From NCBI RefSeq assembly GCF_904849725.1, contig NC_058520.1:317699186-317763185 (forward strand): a DNA stretch of 64,000 nucleotides, in the 5' to 3' direction. This document shows positions 34,571-46,634 of the stretch, piece after piece (the stretch's first letter is position 1; each line of letters begins with the position of its first letter). Both the position numbers and the translations under genes were made by a program. The notes beneath the pieces were generated by a model that was not told the origin of the DNA, did no database searches, and saw only the letters and a program-made list of their open reading frames with translations. This stretch comes from Hordeum vulgare subsp. vulgare (taxonomy: Eukaryota > Streptophyta > Magnoliopsida > Poales > Poaceae).

Positions 34571-36054
34571 TGATACGTCTACAACGTATTTATAATTTTT
34601 TATGGTTCCATGCTATTATCTTGTCAACTTTGGATGTTTTGTATGCATGAATATGCTATTTTATTTCTTTTTTGGGACTAACCTATTAACTCAGTGCCAA
34701 GTGCCAGTTTCTGTTTTTCCGTGTGATTGACCTTTTTCAGAGGAGAATATTAAACGGAGTCCAAACGGAATAAAACCTGCGGAATGATTTTTTCCATAAC
34801 AGAAGATACGCAGGGGACTTGAGAACCAAGGCAAAGGACCCCAGGGGAGGTCACAAGCCCCCTAGCCGCAGCCTGTGGCTCCTTTGCCCTACTTCTTCCG
34901 CCTATAAATTCTCTAAAAATCCAAAACTGCCACAGAGAGCCACGAAAATACTTTTCCGCTGTCGCAAGCTTCTGCCTCTGCAAGATCCCATCTGGGGCAT
35001 GTTCTGGTGCCCTGCCGGAGGGGGGATTCAGACACGGAGGGCTTCTTCATCAATGCCATTGCCTCTCCGATGATGCGTGAGTAGTTCACCACAAACCTTT
35101 GGGTCCATAGCTAGTAGCTAGATGGCTTCTTCTCTCTCTTGGATCTTCAATACAAAGTTCTACATGATCTTCATGGAGATCTATCCGATGTAATCTTCTT
35201 TTGCGGCGTGTTTGTCAAGATCCAATGAATTGTGGATTTATGATCAGATTATCTATAAATATTTTTTGAGTTTCCTCTGATCTCTTGTATGCATGATTTC
35301 GTATCCTTGTAATTCTCTTCAAGTTGTGGGTTTCGTTTGGCCAACTTGATCTATAATTCTTGCAATGGGAGAAGTGCTTGGTTTTGGGTTCATACTGTGC
35401 GGTGTCCTCACCCAGTGACAGAAGGGGTAGCGAGGCACGCATCGTGTTGTTTCCATCAAGGGTAAAAAGATGGGGTTTATATCTATTGCATAAATTTATC
35501 CCTCTACATCATGTCATCTTGCTTAAGGCGTTACTCTGTTTGTTATGAACTCCATACACTAGATGCATGCTGGATAGCGATCGATGTGTGGAGTAATAGT
35601 AGTAGATGCACACAGTATCGGTCTGTTTGTCTCGTACGTGATGACTATATGTATGATCATTTCCATAGATATCATCATGACTTTGCGTGTTTCTATCAAT
35701 TGCTTGACAGTAATTCATTCACCCACCATAATACTTGCTTTCATGAGAGAAGCCTCTAGTGAACACTATGGCCCCCGGGTCTACTTCACATCATATTTTC
35801 AGCTCTACACTTTTACTTTGTTGCGCTTTCCGCCTTCAGATCTCACCTTGCAATTAATCGTGAAGGGATTGACAACCCCTTTATAGCGTTGGGTGCAAGT
35901 TTTTTGTTTTTGCGCAGGTACATTGGTGACTTGTCTTGATACTCCTACTGGATTGATACCTTGGTTCTCAAACTGAGGGAAATACTTACTGCTACTGTGC
36001 TGCATCACCCTTTCCTCTTCAAGGGAAAAACCAACGCAAGCTCAAGAGGTAGCA
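34571..36054 (+). repeat. Element S 3' LTR
   Basis: 1,484 bp from TGATACGTCT to GAGGTAGCA, complete. TATAAAT is at 34903-34909. Confidence 0.92.
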
Positions 36055-36059
36055 ACAAC
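36055..36059 (+). repeat. Target-site duplication ACAAC, right copy
   Basis: Directly follows the 3' LTR of element S and matches 28489-28493. Confidence 0.92.
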
Positions 36060-36102
36060 TAGGCCATGGAACATCGCTCACCTTTGGCCTTACAATACTT
36101 AG
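36060..36102 (+). pseudogene. Last codons of Tat pol
   Basis: Encodes RPWNIAHLWPYNT and the stop TAG (36100-36102). It is in frame with the TSEEETT segment that ends at the left duplication, so S interrupted this gene about 14 codons before its end. Confidence 0.82.
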
Positions 36103-36252
36103 ATCCATCAACTCCTTATCTATGTACCTACTTCAAGTTTTTTTGCATACAATCTTATCAACAAAACAAATTCGGCACCCTCGGAATTCAGGGTCTCTAT
36201 CGTTTCAGCTTATGTCATGAGCATGAGTCTTTCTTATTTACACTAAGCCATC

Positions 36253-36400
36253 CAAGAGGATGAGCCGCCATGATGTGGTTGTTCAAACATGGATATTATC
36301 AATACCAAAGAGGATGAGCCGCCATGACGCGACCGTTGAAAAATAGATGTTATGAGCCAAAGAGTACCAGTTGCCATGATGCACAGTTCAAACATAGGTG
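36253..36400 (+). repeat. Short tandem repeat in the Tat spacer
   Basis: Three degenerate units built around AAGAGGATGAGCCGCCATGA and a following GTTCAAACATAGAT-like segment. Confidence 0.65.
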
Positions 36401-36663
36401 CCAATTGTGATTAGTGGATTAAAGTCGTCTTATCTAGGGGCGAGTAGTTCCCAGATTATTTGGTAATAATAGCATCGTCTTCTGCAATCCTATGGTAGGC
36501 TTTTCCCTGATCATGGGTCATTTGGGGGCTTCCAACTCACTGAGTTTAGATTTATCACCCTCTTGGCCTGCAAAAACATAACGATATACGATGGTTAGAC
36601 CTGACTGTATGTTTGTGCGACTCCCCCTAAAAGGCCCCGTGTACTCTTGGCAAGTCAATCCAT

Positions 36664-36668
36664 TATGG
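36664..36668. repeat. Probable target-site duplication TATGG of copia-2, left copy
   Basis: TATGG precedes the copia-2 3' LTR and recurs at 48236-48240. Confidence 0.6.
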
Positions 36669-37097
36669 TGTTTGGGAACGTAGTAATTTTTAAAAAAATC
36701 CTATGTCATGCAAGGATCTATCTATGGAGAAACCACCAACGAGCAAAGGGGTAGAGCATCTTCATACCTTTGAAGATCGCTAAGTGGAAGCATTAATAGA
36801 ACGCGGTTGATGGAGTCGTACTCGCAATGATTCAGATCGTAGTGGATTCTGATCTAAGCGCTGAACAACGACGCCCCCGCGTTCAACACACGTGCATCCC
36901 GGTGACGTCTCCAACGCCTTGATCCAGCAAGGAGGGAGGAGAGGTTGACGGATAGCTCCGGCAGCACGATGGCGTGGTGATGGTGGAGCTACGTGGCACC
37001 CCGACAGGGCTTTGCCAAGCACAACGGGGGACGAGGAGGAGTAGGGTTGTGCCGTGGAGAGAGGCAATTGTGTCTCAAAACAGCCCCAAAACCCTCA

Positions 37098-37108
37098 CTA
37101 TATATAGG
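37098..37108 (-). promoter_or_regulatory. TATA box of the copia-2 3' LTR
   Basis: CTATATATAGT on the minus strand, about 10 bp downstream of the solo LTR insertion. Sequence immediately upstream of this promoter is therefore now Tekay LTR. Confidence 0.55.
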
Positions 37109-37113
37109 AGGAG

Positions 37114-37118
37114 AGGGA
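37114..37118. repeat. Target-site duplication AGGGA, left copy
   Basis: AGGGA before the solo LTR, repeated at 41292-41296. Confidence 0.9.
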
Positions 37119-40100
37119 TGTCACATCCCTGACAGCAAGTTAGCTTGTGCTCATGTCTTCCTTGCATTGCATCTAGGAATTTCTCAACAAGAACAAAGCA
37201 AATGATGAAGGAAAAAGCTAAAACCCTAGCCACTTCTTTAAATAAAGGAAATCTCAAACTAGTTAAAATCAATGAACCCAAAATGGCCTCAAGAAAAGTT
37301 CAAACTTTCTGATAAATCATGAAAGAAAATGAGCAATGAAGAAAACCATTTTCTTGACATTTTAAGCATTTTATTTAAGTGCAAAAAGCTACTGGTTTCA
37401 AGTTTTAAATTTGAAATCAGAAACTTTAAACTTTCAAAAATGTTGAAAACTTTGGGAATGGTTGGAAATATTCCAACAATTATTCTTTTGTGTTTAAAAT
37501 AGTTTTTAGAAACTATTTGGGAGCTGAAATAATTAGCAAGTTAATCAAATAGCAAAACAGAAACAAATCAAAAAAACAAAAGAGAAAGAATAAGAAAACC
37601 CTTACCTGTCGCCTGAGGAGGCCCAGCGCACCAGGGGCAGGGTCATCTTCTTCCTGTGCCTTCTGGCAGAGGGGAGATCGACCACGGCGGCCCCCTCCAC
37701 CTCCTGCTTCGCCGTGGCGAGCTCCAGAGCCCCCCAGGACAGCGCGACAACGGGGATAAGCTCCCCGAGGCCGACCCTATCCATTCCCATGCGCCAGTTC
37801 CCCCCTCCTCTCGGATCTCTCCTCCCTCCTTCTGCCGCCATTGGAGCCCGAGCAGAGCTCGAGCTCACCGTCGATCTAGCCGAACCTTCTCCCTCCTGAG
37901 CCACACAGTAGGTCCGCCGCATCCCCCTGAAGCTCACTAGCCACGAGCCCGACACCCAGATGCAGTGAAACGACGAGAAGCAGTCGTCTTCTTCCTCGGG
38001 TCACCGAAGATCGTCGCCGGCGTTCTCCCTCTCCTGGCCGTCCCCGAGCAAACTAGCGCCACCACTGCACTCCCCGTGAGCATGCGGTCATTTCCCATAA
38101 GCTCTCCCCGTCGATCCCCTCCTCTAGGCTTAATTCCATCGGAGCCCGACGAGGACCGCCGCTGCAGCTCGTTGCCGGTAGCCCTCCGGTGATGGGTTGG
38201 TCCGTCTGAGGCCACCAACAGCCCCAGGACATCATGTAGATGCGTTAGGTGCCCAGCCCCGCGCGTTTTGACCCCGTATTGGATGGCTTCGACGATGGCC
38301 GAACTTGGTCGCCGCCAAGGTCGTCGCCGGCGTTGATTCCGGCCACCCCAGCCCCTGGGGATGGTCCCATCGTGCGCGCCGTCGAGTGGCCGTTCTTCCC
38401 GTGGTCTCTGCCGTGAGTTTGGTCGTCGGAGACGAGTTTCCGAGCCCCCCTACGTTCTGGTGCTCGCCGGAAGCTCCCCGCCGGCGAGGACGACCTCGCC
38501 GCCGGTGGATCTCAGCTGGCCTGAGCCACTGACGGGTGGGGCCAGCCTCTGGATAGTTTAGAAATAATAAAACTAAATCAGATAAAGTAATAAGACACTA
38601 ACATGTGGGTCCAGTGAGTTTAATTAACTAAATAAGATTAATCCTAATGTAAAATTGACGAGAGACACTGACCAGTGGGTCCCACTGGTCAGGTTTGACT
38701 TTCAGCGGCCAGTTGGACCTGCTGATGTCATGCTGATGCAGTAAAACGATTTTCCAGTATAAAAATAATTCCAGAAATGTTTAAAACTTCAAAAATTCAT
38801 AGAAATTAATCTGTCACTCCAATTAAAATAATTTATATATGAAAAAGTATCAGAAAAATTCAACGAATCTGAATATGCCATTTTCAAACATGTTTGAAAA
38901 AGTTACAGAACCCAAACATGTAGATTAATGAATAAGTCAATTCTTATAAATACTTAAATGGAATTTGGAAAATATTTAAATTTCATTATGAATGACATGA
39001 TCAAACATTGTTCTAATTACAAACCAGCAACTTAACATGTCATCCCATGCATGTTAACCTCAAGTTGATCTGAGCATCAGGTCGAATCAATTAAAACGGT
39101 ATCCGAGGATACCTCGTTTGAAGTAATATTTGAATTTGATTCAAATCAACTTCAAACCTAATACATGCTAGCTATATTAGTTTATCACCTTGCATTCTCA
39201 TGCCATGCTCATGCATCATCTTGTTTGCATATGATTGTTATTGATTGTTGTCATTCATTTCGGTAGGCTCCGCTCCCCCGGATTCCACCGAATATCCGTC
39301 TGACGGATATTGTCACTCCTCTGAGCAACAAGGCAAGCAACCATTTTGATCATCCCGATAAATCCCATGTTCTTGCTCCTGCACTTACTTATTGCACTAG
39401 GATCAAATGCTTCAACTGCTTTTGCCACGTTAGTTGAACCCACTTCCTTTGCATGACCTATCCTTGTCACAGTAAATAGCCGAACCTTGCAACCTAACAT
39501 ACCTGGTAGTTGCTTGAGGCATGATGTGTCTTATCCTGCTATGCATGCTATGCTTAGAGTTGTGTATGGTCTGTCATTTGGGAGATGAACAGAATTGTGA
39601 GAATGTGTTCGGTAAGCAAAGGTTGTGTGTTGAACATGATTTGGTAAAGGTACCGGTGAAAGGCTGTGTAGGAGTACATGGCGGGTTGTTTCATTGGAAC
39701 CGTCCTTAGGAACTGAGTTCCGTGTATGTAATCCAAAACTAGATACTACCACACGTTGGGATACTTAATTGACCCTCTCGACTTATTAATCGCTTAGTAC
39801 TCGGTCCAGGAGTTGCAAGTAGTTTCTGGTGTTTATAGTCATGCTGGAGGCCGTGCATGGTGCTGACCTAAGAGGTGGGCCGTGATGCGGTAGGCAGTGG
39901 CACGGTGTACCAAGTGGCACCCGGATGGTGGGCTTGGGAACCCTGCGCACATCGTTTGAGGCCGTGGCGGAAACCCCGGCCGGACTTCCGTACGGGTTAC
40001 TCTCAGATAGGCGATAAACCTGGACTAGGTACTAGTGTGGTTAACGGTCGTGGCCGACTCCCTCGCTAGGCTTCCGCTCGAAGGTTGCCGAGGTGCATGA

Positions 40101-41291
40101 CGTGCACGTGGCGATAAGTGGCGAGAGCGTGTGTGACGAAGTACACCCCTGCAGGGTTATGCTCTATTCGAATAGCCGCGTCCGCGGATATGGACTACTT
40201 GGAGACATATGTTGTTCATAGATAACTTCAATGGCTACTCATAAAATTGTCAAGATAAGCGTGAGTGTCGTGGACGGCAATTCCGTATGGAGACGGAATG
40301 ATTCCACGATAGTGTATTGTTGTGGTGTTAGTGGACTCGTGTGCGAGAAATCAAGTTGTCAAAATTATTTAAAAATGCAAGTTGTCTAGCCACGAGTCAA
40401 ATGCTGGCTTTCCGCATGAAACCCCACAATACCTTATTGATACATTGCATGAGTAGTTAGTTATCCTAAAGTCTTGTTGAGTACCTTCGTACTCATGTTT
40501 GCTTAATAAATGTTGCAGAGGTTTCTAATGATCCTAATGGAGGGTTCTTCGTAGACATCGACGACGACGAGTAGCTGGTGTCCCAGCTACGATCTGGCCC
40601 TACATTGGGTCTGTAGTATACTCAGGCCATGTGCCTTCTAGTTGCCCTGTCTGTACTCAGACAGTTTTAAACTCTTCCGCTGGCTTGTAACTGAATGACT
40701 GCTATTATGGGTCGTGTGACCCTTAATGTGTAATATTATGTGTGTGGCTCTTCCAAGCCTCTTAAATAAAGCTTGTATGTTTATGGTTATGTTGTGATGC
40801 CATCGATGTATCTATACATATCGGTATGCCATGCGTACGTGTGTCGTACTTGATATGTATGGGGTTCGATTACCTAGTCGTGAACTTTAGTAGCACTCCT
40901 TACAAGGAAATGCCCCGGACACATTGGTTGACTGGCATGTGTCCTTCTTAGCTGCTGTGTCTGTCCTCTTTGGGGAAATGTCACGCGATGTAATGGAGTC
41001 CTTGTAGCTTGCTACGACTCGTCTACACTCGCTGGTGACCGACACCTGCTTTGTTGGGTCATGTATGCCTGTCCTTGTGTGGTACTGCCACTTTGGTTTG
41101 TGACTAGACTTGTCGATCCGGGTTCTTCGACATTGGAATGCTAGCGACACTATTGCATACGTGAGTCAAAAGACGCAAACGGTCCCGGCTATGGTAAGGC
41201 TGCAGCCGTGGAGTTAACCGTGCGTGAGACCGCAAAGAGATGCGATGTGTTACAGGCTGGATTCCTATGACTTAGGATCGGGGTCCCGACA
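37119..41291 (+). mobile_element. Solo Tekay LTR
   Basis: 4,173 bp, starting TGTCACATCC and ending GGGTCCCGACA, the same family as the LTRs of T but visibly more divergent. No internal sequence is attached, and both ends carry AGGGA. This is the signature of an element that inserted complete and was reduced to one LTR by recombination between its two LTRs. The G+C-rich block (about 37610-38550) holds only composition-driven open frames. Confidence 0.93.
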
Positions 41292-41296
41292 AGGGA
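41292..41296. repeat. Target-site duplication AGGGA, right copy
   Basis: Matches 37114-37118. Confidence 0.9.
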
Positions 41297-42607
41297 GGAG
41301 GGTTCCCACCTTTAGGGTTTCCCACCCTAAGGGTGTGGTAGCCTTAGATGGCCCTTGGTGCGGCAGGCAAGGTGGAGACGCCCTAGGGTGGGCCTGGAGG
41401 CCCAAGTTGGCCTCACCACGCCTAGGGTTTTGCCTCCTCCAACCCTTACTGTGCTTTGGGCCCTTAGTGGTGGGGCACCAGCCCACCTAGGGACTGGTTC
41501 CCATCCACTTTTGGCCCGTGTAGTAGTTTAGGGCTGGTGGCCCTTCCCAGTGGACCAACGGAACCCTTTCGGTGGTCCCGGTACATTACCGGTTTCGACC
41601 GAAACACTTTCAGTGACCAAATCCTCACTTCATATATATGAATCTTTACCTCGAGACCATTCTAGAACTCCTCGTAACGTCCGAGATCTCATCCGGGACT
41701 TCGAACAACCTTTGGGAACCACGTACACTATTCCCATATAAACCTAGCGTCATCGAACCATAAGTGTGTAGACCCTACGAGTTCGGGAAGCATGTAGACA
41801 TGACCGAGACACCTCTCTGGTTAATAACCAACAGTAGGGTCTGGATATCCATGTTCGTTCCCATATGTCCCATGATGATCTCATCGGATGAACCACGATG
41901 TCGGGTATTCACAATCCCGTATGCAATTCCCTTTGTCTACCGGTATGATACTTTCCCGAGATTCGATCGTCGCTATCCCTATACCTTGTTCAATCTCGTT
42001 GCCGGCAAGTCTCTTTACTCGTTCCGTAACACATCATCCCGTGGCTAACTCCTTAGTCACACTGAGCTCAATATGATTATAGATTACACGAGTGGGCCTA
42101 GACATACCTCTCCATCACACGGAGTGACAAATCCCAGTCTCGATTTGTACAACCCAACAAATACTTTCGGAGATACCTATATTGCACCTTTAAAATGACC
42201 CAGTTATGTTGTAATGTTTGGTACACCCAAAGCACTCATACGGTATCCGGGAGTTACACAATCTCATGGTCTAAGGAAATGATACTTGACATTAGAAAAT
42301 CTTTAGCGGACGAACAACACGATCTAGTGCTATGTTAGGATTGGGTCTTGTCCATCACATCATTCCCCAATGACGTGATCCCGTTATCAATGACATCCAA
42401 TGTCCATGATTAGGAAACCATGATCATCTATTGAGCAACGAGCTAGCCAACTAGAGGCTCACTAGGGACAGATTGTGATCCATATATTCACACATTTATT
42501 ACGGTTTCCGGTTAATACAAATATAGCATGAATAATAGACAATTATCATGAACTAGGACATATAATAATAACCACTTTATTATTGCCTCTAGGGCATATT
42601 TCCAACA
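41297..42607 (-). repeat. Copia-2 3' LTR, start part
   Basis: The first 1.3 kb of the LTR on the minus strand, from TGTTGGAAATATGCCC (42607) down to the solo LTR. The polypurine-like tract at 42608-42622 reads GTGCAAGTGAGAGAA on the minus strand, with an A in place of the usual G. Confidence 0.88.
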
Positions 42608-42639
42608 TTCTCTCACTTGCACTAGAGTTAATAATCTAG

Positions 42640-45310
42640 TTACATTGTGATGAATGGAACACCCATAGAGTTCTGGTGTTGATCATGTTTTGCTCGTGGA
42701 AGAGGTTTAGTCAACGGATCTACGACATTCTTATACGTATGTACTTTACAAATATATATATCTCCATCCTAGATGTATCCACGAATGGAGTTGAAGCGGC
42801 GCTTGATGTGCTTGGTCTTCTTGTGAAACCTGAGCTCCTTTGCAATAGCAATAGCTCTAGTGTTCTCACAGAACAGAGTCATCGGGCCCGACGCACTTCG
42901 AATCACTACTAGGTCGGTGATGAACTCCTTCATCTAGACTCCTTCATGTACTGCTTCCGAAGTAGCTATGTACTCTGATTCACATGTAGATGCCTCCACG
43001 ACTCTTTGCTTGCAATTGCACCAGCTAACTGCCCCATTATTCAAAATAGGCATGTTTCCGGTTTGTGACTTGGAGTCATCCGGATGTGTGTCGAAGCTAG
43101 CATCGATGTAACCCTTTACGACGAGCTCTTCGGCACCTGCATAAATGAGAAACATATCTTTATTCCTTTTCAGGTACTTAAGGATGTTCTTGACTGCTGT
43201 CCAGTGATCCACTCATGGATCACTCTGGTACCTCCCTACCAAACTTATGGCAAGGTTCACATCAGGTCTGGTACACATCATGGCATACATAATAGAGCCT
43301 ATGGCTGAAGCATAGGGGACGATACTCATATTTTCTCTATCTTCTGCCGTGGTTGGGCCTTGAGTCGTACTCAACCTCACACCTTGTAATACAGGCAAGA
43401 ACCCCTTCTTAGCCTTATCCATATTGAACTTCTTCAATATCTTGTCAAGGTATGTGCTTTGTGAAACACCTATGAGGCATCTCGATCTATCTCTATAGTT
43501 CTTGATGCCTAATATGTAAGCATCTTCTCCAACATCCTTCATTGAAAAACTCTTATTCAAATAGGCATTGATGATTTCCAATAGTTCTATATCATATCCC
43601 ATCAACAATATGTCATCCACATATAATATGAGAAATGCTACGTACAGAGCTCCCACTCACTTTCTTGTAAATACAGGCTTCTCCATAAGTCTGTACAAAC
43701 CCAAACGCTTTGATCACCTCATCAAAGCGAATGTTCCCACTCCGAGATGCTTGCACCAGCCGGTAGATAGAGCGTTGGACCTTGCATACCTTGTTAGCAT
43801 GGCTAGGATCGACAAAACCTTCCGGCTGTATCATATACAATTCTTCTTTAAGAAAGCCATACAATTCTTCTTTAAGAAAGCCATACAGGAATGCCGTTTT
43901 GACGTCCATTTTCCATATTTCAAAAGCATAAAATGCGACAATTGCTAACATGATTCGGACCGACTTCAGCATCGCTACGGGTGAGAAGGTCTCATCGTAG
44001 TCAATCCCTTGAACTTGTCGATAACCCTTAGCAACAAGTCAAGCCTTATAGATGGTCACATTACCATCAGCGTCAGTCTTCTTATTAAAAAACCATTTAT
44101 TTTCTATGGCTCGCCAATCATCGGGCAAGTCCACCAAAGTCCATACTTTGTTCTCATACATGGATCCTATCTCGTATTTCATGGCCTCAAGCCATTTGTT
44201 GGAATCCGGGCCCGCCATCGCTTCTTCACAGTTTGAAGGTTCACTGTTGTCCAACAACATGATTTCCATGACAGTGTTGCCATACCACTCTAGTGCAGAA
44301 CGTACCCTTGTGAACCATCGAGGTTCAATAACAACTTGATCCGAAGTGTCATGATCATCATCATTAACTTCATCTCTAGATGGTGCAGGCGCCTCAGAAA
44401 CATTTTCTTGCGCTGCGCTACTCTCCGGTTCAAGAGGAGGTACAATTCCTCCCACTTACTTCTTTCCAGAGAAACTCTTTCTCTAGAAAGTATCCGTTCT
44501 TGGCTACAAAGATTTTGCCTCCGGATCTAAGATAGAAGGTGTACCCAATACTTTCCTTAGGGTATCCTATGAAGACGCATTTTCCGCTTTAGGTTCGAGC
44601 TTCTCTTCTTGAAGTTTCTTCACATAAGCATCACAACCCCAAACTTTAAATGACAGCTTAGGTTTCTTGCCAAACCATAATTCATACGGTGTCGTCTGAA
44701 CAGATTTCGACGATGCCCTATTTAAAGTAAATGCGGCAATTTCCAATGCATATCCCCAAAATGATATTGGTAAATCGGTAAGAGACATCATAGATTGTAC
44801 CATATCCAATAGAGTACGATTACGACGTTCAGACACACCGTTACGCTGCGGTGTGCCAGGCGGTGTGAGTTGTTAAATAATTATGGATTTCCTTAGGTGT
44901 GTGCCAAACTCGTGACTCAAATATTCTCCTCCACGATCATATCATAGAAACTTTAGTTTCTTGTCACGTTGATTCTCCACCTCACTCTGAAATTCCTTGA
45001 ACCTTTGCAAGTTTTCAGACTTGTGCTTCATTAAGTAGACATAACCATATCTACTTAAATCAGCAATGAGGGTGAGAACATAATGATAGCCACCGCGAGC
45101 TTCAAATCTCATTGGACCACATACATTGGTATGTATTATTTCCAAGTTGGTTGCTCGCTCCATTGTTCTGGAGAACGGAGTCTTGGTCACCTTGCCCATG
45201 AGGCACGGTTCGCATGTGTCAAATGATTCAAAATCAAGTGACTCCAAAAGTCCATCTGTATGGAGTTTCTTCATGCTCTTTACGCCGATATGACCAAGGG
45301 GCAGGGCCAC
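42640..45310 (-). pseudogene. Copia-2 integrase, reverse transcriptase and RNase H
   Basis: Minus-strand pol in several frames. The GAG-pre-integrase zinc region is at about 45310-45180 (LGHIGVKSMKKLH, CEPCLMGK). The integrase core shows HTNVCGPM, where the first catalytic Asp is replaced by Asn; SERRNRTLLDMVQSMM supplies the catalytic Glu. The C-terminal integrase region includes LSFKVWGCDAYVKK. Reverse transcriptase: MDVKTAFL, followed by an in-frame 8-codon tandem duplication, then QPEGFVDPS and LYVDDILLMGYD. RNase H: GYIDASFDTHPDD and SEYIATSEAVHEG. The natural stop is TAA at 42640-42642 after LTKPLPRAKHDQH. Frameshifts separate the pieces, so no functional enzyme is expected. Confidence 0.88.
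43837..43884 (-). repeat. 24-bp tandem duplication in copia-2 reverse transcriptase
   Basis: Two perfect copies of a 24-bp unit (43837-43860 and 43861-43884). On the minus strand each encodes YGFLKEEL, adding eight residues without a frameshift just after MDVKTAFL. Confidence 0.92.
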
Positions 45311-46634
45311 AAGTATGTGGGACTATCATTATCAACCTTACATCTTTTGGTACTCACACTATGGATATGTGTAACGTCACGATCGAGATTCATCAGGAAT
45401 AAACCATTGACTAACGGGGCATGACCATAAAACATACCACTCATATAAATAAAACAACCATTATTCTCAGATTTAAATGAGTAGCCTCCTTCCATCAAGC
45501 GAGATCCCGATAAAATGTTGATGCTCAAATCTGGTACTATATACCAATTATTAAGGTTTAAAACTAATCCCGAAGGTAGATGTAGAGGCAGCGTGCCAAC
45601 GGAGATCACATCGACCTTGGAACCATTCCCGACGCGCATCGTCACCTCGTCCTTAGCCAGCGTACGCCTGTTCCTCAATTCCTACTTAGAGTTGCAAATG
45701 TGAGAAAAAGCACCGGTATCAAATACCCAGTAGATACTACGAGCACTGGTAAGGTACACATCAATAAAAAGTATATCACATATACCTTTGACGTTGTCGG
45801 CCTTCTTATCCGTTAAGTACTTGGGGCAATTACGCTTCCATTGACCGGTTCCATTGCAATAATAGCACTCAGTCTCAGGCTTGAGTCCTTTGTCCTTTCT
45901 TTTTCTTCTTCCTGGCAACTGGTTTACCGGGCGCGGCAACTGCTTTGCCGTCTTTCTTGAAGTTCTTCTTACCCTTGCCTTCTTGAAACTAGTGGTCTTA
46001 TTAACCATCAACACTTGATGTTCTTCCTTGATTTCTACCTCCACAAATTTCAGCATTGAATACAACTCGGGAATAGTCTTTCCCATCCCTTCCGTGTTGT
46101 AAGTCATCACAAAGCCTTTATATCTAGGTGGAAGCGACTGGAGGATTCAGTCAATGGCCGCATCATCCGGAAGTTCAACTCCGAGCTGAGTCAAGCGGTT
46201 GTGCAACCCAGACATTCTGAGTATGTGCTCACTGACACAACTATTCTCCTCCAGCTTACAGCTAAAGAACTTGTCAGAGACTTAATATCTCTCGACAGGG
46301 CATGATCTTCAAAAACAACTTTCAGCTCCTCGAACATGTCCTATGCTCCGTGTTGCTCAAAATGCCTTTGGAGCCCCGGTTCTAAACTGTAAATCATGTC
46401 GCACTTAACTAGAGAGTAGTCATCACTCCACGACTGCCAGGCATTCCTAACGTCCTGGGTTGCCGCGGGAACGGGAGGATCGCCTAGCGGTGCATTAAGG
46501 ACATATGCCTTCTTGGAAGAAGTGAGGATGAGCTTTAAGTTACGAGCCAAATCCGCATAGTTGCTCCCATCATTTTTCAGCTTGGTTTTCTCTAGTAACG
46601 CCTTGAAGTTGAATGAGACATTTGCGTTGGCCAT
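45311..46634 (-). pseudogene. Copia-2 gag and protease
   Basis: Gag starts at the ATG at 46632-46634 (MANANVSFNFKALLEKTKLK). It shows KAYVLNAPLGDPP and WSDDYSLVKCDMIYSLEPGL, then breaks; the C-terminal part resumes at 46110 (GMGKTIPELYSMLKFVEVEI). The zinc knuckle reads CYYCNGTGQWKRNC: the histidine of the CCHC motif is replaced by glutamine. The protease active site is WVFDTGAFSHICNS at about 45700. The downstream protease half (45678 to 45280) shows DEVTMRVGNGSKVDVI and LPSGLVLNLNNWY. Gag packages element RNA; this copy is inactive because of stops and frameshifts. Confidence 0.85.

Larger units (their letters stand above)
28494..36054 (+). mobile_element. Athila-type element S (Sabrina/WHAM-like), pol-less
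   Basis: A 7.56-kb plus-strand element bounded by LTRs starting TGATACGTCTCCAACG or TGATACGTCTACAACG and by a perfect ACAAC duplication. It encodes gag and a protease domain but no reverse transcriptase, RNase H or integrase: after 31804 the 2.7 kb to the polypurine tract are noncoding. It is thus non-autonomous by content. The 5' LTR has lost its last part together with the primer-binding site and gag start. It lies in the C-terminal codons of the Tat pol gene. Confidence 0.9.
36103..36668 (+). other. Tat spacer downstream of pol, left part
   Basis: Noncoding 3' region of the Tat element, continuing at 48241 after copia-2. It contains three imperfect copies of a repeat of about 55 bp (36253-36400). 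No gene seen. Confidence 0.65.
36669..37118 (-). repeat. Copia-2 3' LTR, end part
   Basis: On the minus strand this is the last 450 bp of the LTR, ending GTTCCCAAACA. It includes the TATA box and transcribed leader and is interrupted at 37119 by a solo LTR. Confidence 0.85.
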
